Shown: positions 1 through 7,243 of the stretch, piece by piece
Layout: each line of letters begins with the position of its first letter
How positions within the stretch are numbered: position 1 is the first letter of the stretch
Source of the DNA: Bacteroides caecigallinarum
GTDB taxonomy: Bacteria > Bacteroidota > Bacteroidia > Bacteroidales > Bacteroidaceae
Reading direction: 5' to 3'
Length of the DNA: 54,099 bases
Assembly (NCBI RefSeq): GCF_016902295.1
Contig: NZ_JACJLQ010000025.1
Location: 1 to 54,099 of the forward strand
Made by a program: the position numbers and the translations under genes
The notes under the pieces: model-generated
Told to the model about the DNA's origin: nothing
Seen by the model: only the letters and a program-made list of their open reading frames with translations
Database searches by the model: none

Positions 1-1092
1 AAAGAACTCATACTAAAAGCTATGAACAAAAATACACATATTATTTCAGAACTCAATACGTTCTTCCACAAAAATGATTGCAACAAGGCAATAAACTGTA
101 TTATGACAAGGTGTTTTATATGGAGTTGACGGGGATTTATTGGAGCGTCAATACCGTAACCATCTAAGTAGTTATCTCCATTGGGACCAACTTGTTCATG
201 CAGAGGATTGGCTACTATTCGAAAAGAATATCGGTGCTTATATCTGTATTGATGAGGTAGCCCTCTCGCGTGGGGAACTCTATACTGTACTGACCAATAA
301 AGAAGCTCACGGTGGTAAAGGTAGTATGATTGCCATCATTAAAGGTACGGACGTTCATACGGTCACTTCTGTCCTGCTTAAGCTCTCCCGTCGCCGCCGT
401 TACCAAGTGCGCGAGATAACCTTGGATATGGCTCCTAACATGGAGCAGATTGCACGCATCTGCTTTCCTGCGGCCAAACGTGTTACCGATCGCTTTCACG
501 TACAGAAGTTAGCTTATGAAGCTGTGCAGGAGATGCGTGTAAAAGCTCGCTGGGAGGCTTTGGATGAAGAGTCCACTCAGATTGCTTATGCAAAGGCCTG
601 TGGAAAGATGTATCATGCACCTGTTTTCGCTAATGGAGATACAAGAAAGCAGTTGTTAGCGAGAAGTATTTATCTGCTTTACAAGAAGGAATCCTTATGG
701 ACTCAGTCTCAAAGAATACGGGCTGAAATTCTTTTCAAGGAATATCTCGATATAAAGAAAGGATATTATCTGTCTATGCGGTTAGGCTTAATCTATCATC
801 AGTGTAAGTTTAAGGATATTGCTTTGACAAGGCTGGCAAGGTGGTATGATGAAGTAGATAAATCGGGGTTCCTCACCTTTGGAAGGGTCGCACGTTCTAT
901 ACAAACACATTATCTGAATATAATCAATTTCTTTGAAAGGAGGGCAACCAATGCCGCAGCAGAGTCATTCAATGCTAAAATCAAAGCATTTAGAGCACAG
1001 TTCAGAGGAGTAAGAGATAGAGCTTTTTTCTTATATAGACTTGCTAAATTATATGCTTAAATACAAAATCCCTCAGATTGTTACGTTGACCC
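1..1092 (+). mobile_element. ISAon1/ISL3-like insertion sequence, right part (left end outside window)
   Basis: The segment contains a DDE transposase (140-1060) and appears to end at about 1092. There the minus strand reads GGGTCAACGTAACAATCTGA, which resembles the GGGTCAA-type ends I recall for this group; that recall needs checking. The left end and any first ORF are cut off by the window edge, so the matching inverted repeat and target duplication cannot be tested here. Immediately to the right lies the terminator of the minus-strand tRNA unit, so the element sits just downstream of tRNA-Leu. Frame 1 from base 1 is open to a stop at 127-129 but matches nothing I recognise. Confidence 0.7.
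140..1060 (+). CDS. ISAon1-type (ISL3-related) DDE transposase, catalytic ORF
   Basis: This 306-residue protein has the layout of the catalytic half of ISAon1 transposases. The first acidic residue is D38 in YICIDE. A second lies in the EITLDMA...RVTDRFHVQKL block, and the closing glutamate is in NAAAESFNAKIKAFR near the C terminus. It catalyses excision and insertion of its element. The start given is TTG at 140. The same frame is open back to 107 (stop at 104-106) and encodes GVLYGVDGDLLERQYRNHL, where the YGVDG...LERQY block is conserved in the family. The true N terminus is therefore probably upstream, perhaps reached by frameshifting from an upstream ORF. No disruption is visible from there to the stop. 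Confidence 0.88.
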   Translation: MERQYRNHLSSYLHWDQLVHAEDWLLFEKNIGAYICIDEVALSRGELYTVLTNKEAHGGKGSMIAIIKGTDVHTVTSVLLKLSRRRRYQVREITLDMAPNMEQIARICFPAAKRVTDRFHVQKLAYEAVQEMRVKARWEALDEESTQIAYAKACGKMYHAPVFANGDTRKQLLARSIYLLYKKESLWTQSQRIRAEILFKEYLDIKKGYYLSMRLGLIYHQCKFKDIALTRLARWYDEVDKSGFLTFGRVARSIQTHYLNIINFFERRATNAAAESFNAKIKAFRAQFRGVRDRAFFLYRLAKLYA

Positions 1093-1138
1093 GTTTTTGT
1101 CGCTCAGTACACATTTAGTACGCCTTATAGAAAGAGAA

Positions 1139-1170
1139 AGCCTTGATAATCAGTCGATTATCAAGGCTTA
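1139..1170 (-). terminator. Terminator of the tRNA-Pro/tRNA-Leu unit
   Basis: A perfect 12-bp stem (AGCCTTGATAAT with ATTATCAAGGCT) closes a 6-nt loop. On the minus strand it is followed by TTCTCTTTCT. It begins 5 bp beyond the 3' end of tRNA-Leu. Confidence 0.85.
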
Positions 1171-1174
1171 TTAG

Positions 1175-1258
1175 TACCCAGACCCGGGGTCGAACCGGGA
1201 TGGATGTTACTCCACTGGTGTTTGAGACCAGCGCGTCTACCGATTCCGCCATCTGGGC
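1175..1258 (-). tRNA. tRNA-Leu (anticodon CAA)
   Basis: On the minus strand the 7-bp acceptor arms are GCCCAGA and TCTGGGT, with discriminator A. The anticodon arm CTGGT-CTCAAAC-ACCAG gives anticodon CAA, which reads UUG. The long variable arm and the roughly 84-nt length fit a class II leucine tRNA, and the T arm carries GGTTCGACC. CCA is not encoded. It is cotranscribed behind tRNA-Pro, 20 bp away. Confidence 0.95.
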
Positions 1259-1278
1259 TTATTGTCTTTTATCCTCTG

Positions 1279-1351
1279 TCGGAATGAGGCGACTCGAACG
1301 CCCGACCCCTACGTCCCGAACGTAGTGCGCTACCAACTGCGCTACATTCCG
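1279..1351 (-). tRNA. tRNA-Pro (anticodon CGG)
   Basis: On the minus strand the acceptor CGGAATG pairs with CATTCCG, and the discriminator is A. The anticodon arm CTACG-TTCGGGA-CGTAG gives anticodon CGG, which reads CCG. The D arm contains AGCGCAGTTGGTAGCGC and the T loop is TTCGAGT. The length is 73 nt and CCA is not encoded. It is the first gene of a two-tRNA unit with tRNA-Leu. Confidence 0.95.
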
Positions 1352-1376
1352 AGTGAGAATTTTTCGTTTGCGGATG

Positions 1377-1407
1377 CAAAGGTATTCATAAAATCGAGAT
1401 TTGCAAA
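1377..1407 (-). promoter_or_regulatory. Bacteroidetes-type promoter of the tRNA-Pro/tRNA-Leu unit
   Basis: On the minus strand TTTG (1404-1407) is followed by 19 bp and TACCTTTG (1377-1384). This matches the -33/-7 consensus exactly. The predicted start is near 1370, about 19 bp before tRNA-Pro. Confidence 0.85.
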
Positions 1408-1511
1408 ACTTTTGTAATATTTTTTGCTCGAAAACATAAAATATCATTGTGGTATATAGGAAAATTCATACTTTTGAGCCGCAAAAGTATATTTTATAAG
1501 CTATAAACACC

Positions 1512-2027
1512 ATGACAACAATATATCTTGCACGACACGGGCAGACGGAAGAAAACCTGATGAAGATTTTCCAGGGACATCTGCCGGGAACACTGACAAC
1601 AGAGGGTATTGAACAGGCTATCAATCTTGGCAAGGAACTTAAAGACACACATATTGACTGTATCCTGAGCAGCGACCTGAAACGGGTTACTGACACTGTG
1701 AACTATGCCATGAAAGACAGAAATCTGCCCTGGGAGAAATCAAGACTACTTAGAGAGATTGACTGGGGGAAATGGACAGGGCTAAAAATTGATTCCGTCG
1801 ATAAACAGAATCCACCGGAAGACGCAGAAACAAAAGAAATGCTATACGAACGTGGGAAGCGCATAGTGGAATATATAAAGGAGAAATACTCCGGAAAAAA
1901 TGTACTGGTAGTGGCACACGGACTTATCAACCGTTCCATTCAGGCTCATATATTGGGAGTAGATATAAACGAGTTGTATAACATTCAGCACATGAAGAAT
2001 GCCGAAATAAGGAAGTTCACTTTATAA
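1512..2027 (+). CDS. Histidine phosphatase family protein (phosphoglycerate mutase-like)
   Basis: This 171-residue soluble protein belongs to the branch-1 histidine phosphatase superfamily. The RHG signature is at residues 8-10 (YLARHGQTEEN), with H9 the expected phospho-accepting histidine. The second catalytic histidine is in VLVVAHGLINR, and an EIDWGKWTG block lies between them. Members include cofactor-dependent mutases, alpha-ribazole phosphatases and broad-specificity sugar phosphatases, and the sequence does not decide the substrate. It is a single gene, convergent with pyrH across a strong shared terminator. Confidence 0.9.
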   Translation: MTTIYLARHGQTEENLMKIFQGHLPGTLTTEGIEQAINLGKELKDTHIDCILSSDLKRVTDTVNYAMKDRNLPWEKSRLLREIDWGKWTGLKIDSVDKQNPPEDAETKEMLYERGKRIVEYIKEKYSGKNVLVVAHGLINRSIQAHILGVDINELYNIQHMKNAEIRKFTL

Positions 2028-2048
2028 ACAGGAAAGAGAGTTATTAAC

Positions 2049-2102
2049 AAAAAAGGAAGTTATTAACAGGTATATACAAAGCTGTTAATAACTTCCTTTT
2101 TT
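2049..2102. terminator. Bidirectional terminator between histidine phosphatase and pyrH
   Basis: A perfect 21-bp stem (2049-2069 with 2082-2102) closes a 12-nt loop. Each arm begins with six A or ends with six T, so it provides a U tract in either direction. The two flanking genes converge on it. Confidence 0.93.
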
Positions 2103-2124
2103 ATGTATTTATATCAACCGGAAA

Positions 2125-2835
2125 TCAAGGATGAACCAAAGTTCCAATGTTTTCGCCTGACATCACTTTCTTAAGATTACCGACAGTATCCATATCGAAT
2201 ACGATAATAGGCAAATTGTTTTCCTTACACATACATGTAGCTGTCAGGTCCATAACCTTAAGTCCGCGTGCAAGTACTTCGTCGTATGTTATTTCGTCGA
2301 ACTTGGTTGCAGTAGGATCTTTCTCAGGGTCAGCTGTATAGATACCGTCCACGCGTGTTCCCTTCAACATTACGTCGGCTTCAATCTCGATACCTCTCAG
2401 CGAAGAACCTGTATCTGTAGTGAAGAACGGATTCCCTGTACCGGCCGACATGATTACCACTTCGCCGTTTTCCATTGCCTCGATGGCTTTCCATTTTGTA
2501 TAGAACTCACCTATCGGTTCCATGCGGATTGCAGTGAGTACACGGGCCTTCACACCTGCTGCCACAAGAGCGGAGCTAAGTCCAAGGCTGTTGATAACTG
2601 TAGCAAGCATACCCATCTGGTCGCCTTTCACACGATCGAATCCCTTGCCTGCACCGCTCAGTCCGCGGAAGATGTTACCACCACCTATCACGATACCAAT
2701 CTGCACACCCATATCGTGGATTTCCTTAATCTGCTGTGCATACTCGCCAAGGCGCTTTTCGTCTATACCGTATTTCTTTTCTCCCATCAGGCTTTCACCG
2801 CTCAGCTTAAGGAGGATTCTTTTGAATTTAGCCAT
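2125..2835 (-). CDS. pyrH: UMP kinase
   Basis: This protein phosphorylates UMP to UDP with ATP in pyrimidine nucleotide synthesis in the cytoplasm. The 236-residue sequence is full length for bacterial PyrH. Family blocks in order are an N-terminal KRILLKLSGESL, the glycine-rich IGIVIGGGNIFRG, GDQMGMLATVINSL, and the ATP/uracil-site region TGNPFFTTDT. The start is ATG at 2835. A strong own promoter lies at 2929-2960, so it does not depend on the steroid-type operon immediately upstream. It ends at a terminator shared with the convergent phosphatase gene. Confidence 0.98.
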   Translation of the reverse strand: MAKFKRILLKLSGESLMGEKKYGIDEKRLGEYAQQIKEIHDMGVQIGIVIGGGNIFRGLSGAGKGFDRVKGDQMGMLATVINSLGLSSALVAAGVKARVLTAIRMEPIGEFYTKWKAIEAMENGEVVIMSAGTGNPFFTTDTGSSLRGIEIEADVMLKGTRVDGIYTADPEKDPTATKFDEITYDEVLARGLKVMDLTATCMCKENNLPIIVFDMDTVGNLKKVMSGENIGTLVHP

Positions 2836-2837
2836 AT

Positions 2838-2900
2838 TTTTTGAGTTTTTAAGTTTTTAAGTTTTTGAGTTTATGAGTTTATGAGTTGGTTATCATCAAC
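2838..2900. repeat. Degenerate AGTTTTTGAGTTT direct repeats in the pyrH leader
   Basis: About seven tandem 8-9 bp copies of the type GAGTTTTTA / AGTTTATGA occur between the pyrH promoter and its ATG. They are followed by the small inverted repeat GTTGGTT-ATCATC-AACCAAC. The same repeat type recurs at 28511-28558 and 50003-50080. Confidence 0.75.
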
Positions 2901-2928
2901 CAACTAACAAACTAAATGCAATTTATCG

Positions 2929-2960
2929 CAAAATTATTTATTTGATTATTACCTTACAAA
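2929..2960 (-). promoter_or_regulatory. pyrH promoter
   Basis: On the minus strand TTTG (2957-2960) is followed by 20 bp and TAATTTTG (2929-2936), an exact match to the Bacteroidetes consensus. It lies directly after the stop of the upstream dehydrogenase gene. Confidence 0.8.
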
Positions 2961-2963
2961 TTT

Positions 2964-3812
2964 TCAGAAACTAAAAAATCTCTCCAGCTTCTTCTCCGTC
3001 TGTTCCCATAGTTCTTTCATCTGCGGATGATTCAAATACTTATCTTTCAACTTTCTCTGCTTGCATGAAGCAAACATTGCGCCGGTAACTCCATCACACT
3101 TTTCATCAAGCAAAAGATGTATGGCCGTATCCGCTCCCTGACGCGGAGTACGTATGAAAGGACGGAACAATACGTCCGTCAATGGGTCGAACCACATATC
3201 CATCCTTATTATATTGGTGGATACGATACCCGGATCGGCCGCATTCACAGTTATTCCCCTATCCTTGACACGTTCGGACAGTTCGCGGGTGAACAGCCAC
3301 AATGCCAGTTTGGTATTGCTATATATAGGAATACGGATAAAAGTTCCTTCACGGCCTTTGGTGAAAAAGTTCGGACCTATCTTGCCTATGGCATATGTAC
3401 ACGATACCATATTCACAACCCGGCTCCCTTCATGCATCAGAGGCAACAGGCCATTGGTAAGCAGGAACGGTGCAAGATAGTTTACAGCCACAGTATGTTC
3501 AAAGCCATCCTCGGTGCGTATATAGTGAGTACACATCGTTCCGGCATTGTTCATTAGCAAATCAACAGACTGTGTTTTCGATTTAATCTTGCGTACAGCC
3601 TCAACAACCGATTCCATAGACGAAAGGTCGGACTGAACAACTTCTATATCTTCATTCTCTGTGTCAAGAATAATTCTGCTTTTCCTCTCTTCACCCTTGA
3701 AACTGGTATAACACACCATTATCACATGATAGCCTGCCTGTGCCACGGCCTTCGTTATCTCAGAACCCATGCCACCGTCGGCTCCCGTTATTACTGCTGT
3801 TTTCTTCATCAT
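2964..3812 (-). CDS. Short-chain dehydrogenase, probable hydroxysteroid dehydrogenase
   Basis: This NAD(P)-dependent classical SDR has about 282 residues from ATG 3812. The cofactor glycine motif TGADGGMG is at 9-16 and NNAG at 88-91. The catalytic serine is near 137 (NMVSCTY) and the YSNTK tyrosine/lysine pair at 164/168. The ATG at 3812 overlaps the stop of the upstream flavin reductase (ATGATGAAG), implying translational coupling. The long helix after the glycine motif and the C-terminal extension resemble retinol-dehydrogenase-like SDRs. Neighbours are a 5-alpha-reductase-like protein and an Old Yellow Enzyme. By that context I infer oxidation or reduction of a steroid or bile acid 3-hydroxyl; stereochemistry cannot be read from sequence. 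The longer in-frame start at 3848 lies inside the upstream gene and is less likely. Confidence 0.85.
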   Translation of the reverse strand: MMKKTAVITGADGGMGSEITKAVAQAGYHVIMVCYTSFKGEERKSRIILDTENEDIEVVQSDLSSMESVVEAVRKIKSKTQSVDLLMNNAGTMCTHYIRTEDGFEHTVAVNYLAPFLLTNGLLPLMHEGSRVVNMVSCTYAIGKIGPNFFTKGREGTFIRIPIYSNTKLALWLFTRELSERVKDRGITVNAADPGIVSTNIIRMDMWFDPLTDVLFRPFIRTPRQGADTAIHLLLDEKCDGVTGAMFASCKQRKLKDKYLNHPQMKELWEQTEKKLERFFSF

Positions 3813-5035
3813 TTGTTCTCCAGTTTTTTGATTTCTTTTTGCAGACAAGGCGGAAGTTCTTCATTAAGGTGCTGATGGCAAGCCATATCCACACTATACA
3901 TTCGTCCGATACAGTAATTGCTATGTCCGCAATTACATCTTGCGCATTCTTCAGTCTTCATACGATTGACGAAACCAGGTTCATTAAGCAGCGCACGTCC
4001 CATCTGGACAAAATCGAAACCTTTGTTCAACACTTCATCTATCTTTTCTCTTGACACAAGTCCACCTACATAAACCAATGGAATGTCCTTTATCAAATCT
4101 CTGAATTTCAACGCATCTTCAAGGAAGTATGCTTCCTTGAAAGGTACTGTAGGAATCATGAAACGTCCGAACAGTCTGACACTGTACTTAAGCCACCAGC
4201 AGTCCATATAGTGAGTAAGAGTCCTAATCGGCATAGCTCCACGCATGACGTACATAGGTGCCTTGCTCACAAAGCCTCCACTAAGCACAAGTGCCTGCGC
4301 TCCATCATCTTTTAACCGCTGCGCCACCTTAAGGCTTTCTTCAATATCCATTCCTCCCTTGAAACCGTCACGCATGTTCATTTTGACAAGCACGGCAATG
4401 TCATCGCCCGCAGCTTTCATCACTTCTGCCATTACCTCGTCCATGAAACGCATTCTGTTTTCCAACGAACCTCCGTACTCGTCTTTTCTGTGATTGGTAT
4501 ATGGCGACAGGAACTGGCTTATCAGATATCCGTGTCCGGCATGTATCTCTACGGCATCAAAACCTGCCTCACGGGCAAGACGGACAGCATCGCCGTATGC
4601 CTTTGCCAGGACAGGAAGTTCGTCCTTACGGAGTCCGCGAACGAATGTAGGCGAATAAAGATTAAATCCGGTACATGCACCGACTGGCGTTTCGCCACAT
4701 GTTTTCTTGTGCGACATGTTTCCGCAGTGTCCCAACTGTATGCTGGCAGCCGCACCCTCACGATGAATGGCATCGGTCAGTTTCTTAAGGTCGGGAACAA
4801 TTTCCGGACGCATCCATAGCTGGCTGTCGAACGAAAGTCCGCTACGGGTCACCGCAGCGTATGCCACAGTAGTCATACCTACTCCACCATGAGCAACCGA
4901 CACATGATAGTCATACAAAGCCTTCGACGGCCTGTTGCCGGGACACATACTTTCGAACGCAGCCGAACGTATGGTCCTGTTTCTCAGCGTCAAAGGACCA
5001 ATCTTATATTCTGTAAACAGTTTTGATGTTTCCAT
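3809..5035 (-). CDS. Old Yellow Enzyme-family NADH:flavin oxidoreductase, probable 3-oxo-steroid ene-reductase
   Basis: This 408-residue FMN TIM-barrel ene-reductase opens with LFTEYKIGPLTLRNR. It carries the active-site histidine region VEIHAGHGYLISQFLSP and the phosphate-binding end VYVGG...VQMGRALL. After the barrel is a cysteine cluster (C364, C367, C369, C375, C386). This resembles the 4Fe-4S motif of 2,4-dienoyl-CoA reductase and of the bile acid enzyme BaiCD. The FAD/NAD(P) domain that follows in those roughly 640-residue enzymes is absent. It starts 4 bp after the 5-alpha-reductase-like gene and overlaps the SDR. Inferred role: saturation of a ring double bond (5-beta or similar) in 3-oxo-delta4 steroids or bile acids. 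A general enoate reductase is the alternative. Confidence 0.85.
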   Translation of the reverse strand: METSKLFTEYKIGPLTLRNRTIRSAAFESMCPGNRPSKALYDYHVSVAHGGVGMTTVAYAAVTRSGLSFDSQLWMRPEIVPDLKKLTDAIHREGAAASIQLGHCGNMSHKKTCGETPVGACTGFNLYSPTFVRGLRKDELPVLAKAYGDAVRLAREAGFDAVEIHAGHGYLISQFLSPYTNHRKDEYGGSLENRMRFMDEVMAEVMKAAGDDIAVLVKMNMRDGFKGGMDIEESLKVAQRLKDDGAQALVLSGGFVSKAPMYVMRGAMPIRTLTHYMDCWWLKYSVRLFGRFMIPTVPFKEAYFLEDALKFRDLIKDIPLVYVGGLVSREKIDEVLNKGFDFVQMGRALLNEPGFVNRMKTEECARCNCGHSNYCIGRMYSVDMACHQHLNEELPPCLQKEIKKLENK

Positions 5036-5039
5036 ATTC

Positions 5040-5804
5040 CTAATATATATAAGGTATCAAACATTTCCTTTTTCCTAGCACTTCCGTTCCGAATTCCTCA
5101 ACATAACGTTTCCTTATGGCGTATGCACGTGGAGCGAGATTGGCAAAAGTCCATACCACGAATACCCATGCCGCAGCATCGCATGTCAGTATGGCGAATC
5201 CTGTCCATTCAAGCAATTCCCCGAAATAATTGGCAGAAGTGACATAGCGGTACATTCCTTTCTGCGGAAAATAATGCCTTGTATCGCCTTTCGGACGAAG
5301 ATGTCTTATCACATTGTCCGAATGAAGATTTATCACCATCCCGGCAATGAATATCAGTACTCCTATTATAAAACAAGGCGAATAAAGCCATTCTGCGGTA
5401 TATTTGTCAGAATGATCAATATGGAATAATGAATATCCTATCAGAAAGCCGTTGATAAGATTAAACACCACTCCCATAAGCATTATACTGACGGGCATCT
5501 TGCTTTTTCCTTTCATCAGAAACGGGAACACAAATGCCCTCTGGAAATAATGTATCTCGAAAAGGATGAAGAAAACGGCAGGGACGGACATCAGCGAATA
5601 CTGACCTGTGAGCCACATTGCCGCCATAAGGATAAATGCGGGACATTCCATTATCACCCACCCGACTTTATTGGGAAGGCTCAAACCCCAACTTTTGGTG
5701 TGGAATATACCATAACCTGCTTTTACAAAGAAAAGAGCGATGAACACTATTACAGCCAGCACAGGCATAATATACATCAGAGCATTAAATAACGTATCAA
5801 TCAT
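5040..5804 (-). CDS. Steroid 5-alpha-reductase-like membrane protein (SRD5A family)
   Basis: This is an integral membrane protein of 254 residues with about six hydrophobic segments. The C-terminal half carries the family hallmarks. These are NYFGELLEWTG with the conserved glutamate, a following transmembrane segment, NLAPRA, and the terminal RYVEEFG...RKCLIPYIY, equivalent to the Y...F...RK.LIPF end of human SRD5A enzymes. The family reduces the delta4 bond of 3-oxo steroids with NADPH to the 5-alpha (A/B-trans) configuration. The start is set at ATG 5804. An in-frame TTG at 5825 exists, but the promoter -7 box at 5823-5830 covers it, so it would lie outside the transcript. First gene of a three-gene operon with the OYE and SDR genes. 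Confidence 0.87.
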   Translation of the reverse strand: MIDTLFNALMYIMPVLAVIVFIALFFVKAGYGIFHTKSWGLSLPNKVGWVIMECPAFILMAAMWLTGQYSLMSVPAVFFILFEIHYFQRAFVFPFLMKGKSKMPVSIMLMGVVFNLINGFLIGYSLFHIDHSDKYTAEWLYSPCFIIGVLIFIAGMVINLHSDNVIRHLRPKGDTRHYFPQKGMYRYVTSANYFGELLEWTGFAILTCDAAAWVFVVWTFANLAPRAYAIRKRYVEEFGTEVLGKRKCLIPYIY

Positions 5805-5822
5805 AAGAATTATATTTTCCCC

Positions 5823-5854
5823 CAAATTTATGATTTTATTTCCAGTCGGTCAAT
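5823..5854 (-). promoter_or_regulatory. Promoter of the 5-alpha-reductase/OYE/SDR operon
   Basis: On the minus strand ATTG (5851-5854, three of four bases of TTTG) is followed by 20 bp and TAAATTTG (5823-5830), an exact -7 box. The predicted start is near 5816, leaving a leader of only about 12 nt before ATG 5804. Confidence 0.65.
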
Positions 5855-5910
5855 TATTAATGACAAAACATGGTATGTGATATATTAAAAAAAACGCACA
5901 TAGAGAGCGG

Positions 5911-5998
5911 AACACATTCGTGTCACGGGCGTAACACATTCGTGATTCACGCGTCACACGTTCGTGTTACGAGCGTTGCACGTTCGTGTTACGGTATC
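5911..5998. repeat. Four 22-bp tandem repeats upstream of the steroid-type operon
   Basis: The core ACACATTCGTG (copies 1 and 2), ACACGTTCGTG (3) or GCACGTTCGTG (4) starts at 5912, 5934, 5956 and 5978, an exact 22-bp period. Copy 3 holds the perfect palindrome ACACG-TT-CGTGT and the others vary by a base or two. The units lie 57-144 bp upstream of the operon's predicted -33 box. They are far richer in GC than the flanking DNA. Confidence 0.9.
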
Positions 5999-6016
5999 CG
6001 AATTCTGAGATTCTAT

Positions 6017-6084
6017 AAAAAAAGACCAACCGATATTTAAATACCATTTAAACGCTATTTAAATACTATTTAAAAACCGGTTGG
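6017..6084 (-). terminator. lpxB terminator with a phased TTTAAA loop
   Basis: On the minus strand the stem CCAACCG...CGGTTGG (6078-6084 with 6026-6032) is followed by TCTTTTTTTATA. The 45-nt loop holds four TTTAAA boxes at 6036, 6047, 6058 and 6069, exactly 11 bp apart. It lies just after the stop of lpxB. Confidence 0.75.
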
Positions 6085-6106
6085 ATACACTAATGACATA
6101 TACTAA

Positions 6107-7240
6107 TTATTCGCCCTTTAAAGACCTGACTATAATCTCAGCCGCCTTTTCGGATGCTCCGGGATTTCCCAATATACGTTTCAGGTCGGAATACCCTTTC
6201 AGCATTCTTTCACGCTTGGTTCCCTCGGGCAGGATTGCAGCAAACTCATGCTTCAGATTAGAGGCTGTCATTCCATCGGCAACAAGTTCTTTCACTGTTT
6301 CCTCACCGGTAATAAGGTTTACCAGAGAAATATACTTAACTTTCAAAAGGAATTTTCTAAGGAAAGACACTAATTTTCCGGCAGACATATAATAACATAC
6401 TACCTGCGGAACTCCAAACAATGCCGTCTCAAGTGTCGCGGTACCGGATGTAACCATTGCAGCGACAGAATGTTGAAGCAACCTGTAGGTCTGCGAGAAT
6501 ACTATATTTGTCTCCGGTGTAATATACTGTTTATAATAGTCATGCGATATGCCGGGGGCGCCGGCAACAACAAACTGATAGTCGGGGAATGAACGTGTAA
6601 CTTCCATCATTCGCGTCAGATTATCCCTTATCTCCTGCTTGCGGCTTCCGGCCAGTATCGCCACTATAGGTTTGTCCGTCAGTCCATTATCTTTCAGGAA
6701 AGCATTCCTGTCGGCAGGATGATTAACAAGATATTCAGTAACGGAATCCACACTCGGATTTCCCACGTATGATATGGGATAATCGTGTTTCCTGTAGAAT
6801 TCTATCTCGAAAGGAAGTATGGAAAGCATCTTGTCAATATCGCGCTTAATATTCTTGATACGATATTCCTTCCATGCCCATATTTTCGGAGAGATATAAT
6901 AATACACAGGTATGTCTGTATGCTTTTTTACGTACTCCGCAATCTTTAAATTAAAACCGGGATAGTCGATGAGAATCAGGACATCAGGCTTCCACTCCAA
7001 TATATCCGATTTGCATAAGTCCATATTTCTGAATATAGTACGCAGATGCAGCAGTACCGGGATAAATCCCATGTAAGCCATGTCCCTGTAATGCTTTACC
7101 AATGTCCCTCCTACAGACTGCATCAGATCACCGCCAAAGAAACGGAATTCGGCATCTGTATCTTGCTTCTTCAGCGAGCGCATAAGGTTAGAAGCATGCA
7201 AATCGCCCGAAGCCTCTCCTGCTATCAAATAATATTTCAT
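6107..7240 (-). CDS. lpxB: Lipid-A-disaccharide synthase
   Basis: This enzyme joins UDP-2,3-diacylglucosamine to lipid X, forming the tetra-acylated disaccharide of lipid A. It is a peripheral inner membrane protein. The 377 residues match usual LpxB length. Diagnostic blocks are the N-terminal YYLIAGEASGDLHASNLM, the central LIDYPGFNLKIAEY and YISPKIWAWKE, the GNPSVDSV switch region, and LAGSRKQEI with SGTATLETALFGVPQVV in the C-terminal donor domain. It lies downstream of surE on the same strand with a 198-bp repeat-filled gap. I see no clear promoter in that gap, so the two are probably cotranscribed. A terminator follows directly. Confidence 0.97.
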   Translation of the reverse strand: MKYYLIAGEASGDLHASNLMRSLKKQDTDAEFRFFGGDLMQSVGGTLVKHYRDMAYMGFIPVLLHLRTIFRNMDLCKSDILEWKPDVLILIDYPGFNLKIAEYVKKHTDIPVYYYISPKIWAWKEYRIKNIKRDIDKMLSILPFEIEFYRKHDYPISYVGNPSVDSVTEYLVNHPADRNAFLKDNGLTDKPIVAILAGSRKQEIRDNLTRMMEVTRSFPDYQFVVAGAPGISHDYYKQYITPETNIVFSQTYRLLQHSVAAMVTSGTATLETALFGVPQVVCYYMSAGKLVSFLRKFLLKVKYISLVNLITGEETVKELVADGMTASNLKHEFAAILPEGTKRERMLKGYSDLKRILGNPGASEKAAEIIVRSLKGE

Positions 7241-7243
7241 GTA

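Noticed and set aside
1..129. Short frame-1 ORF as the first transposase ORF
   Set aside because: The roughly 42 codons do not resemble the known ISAon1 N-terminal region, and the upstream part is missing; left uncalled.
5805..5825. TTG start at 5825 for the 5-alpha-reductase-like gene
   Set aside because: An exact -7 promoter box (5823-5830) lies on top of it, so it would not be in the transcript; ATG 5804 fits.
5911..5998. CRISPR array
   Set aside because: Units are directly adjacent 22-mers with no unique spacers and no cas genes nearby; the same holds for 47105-47192.
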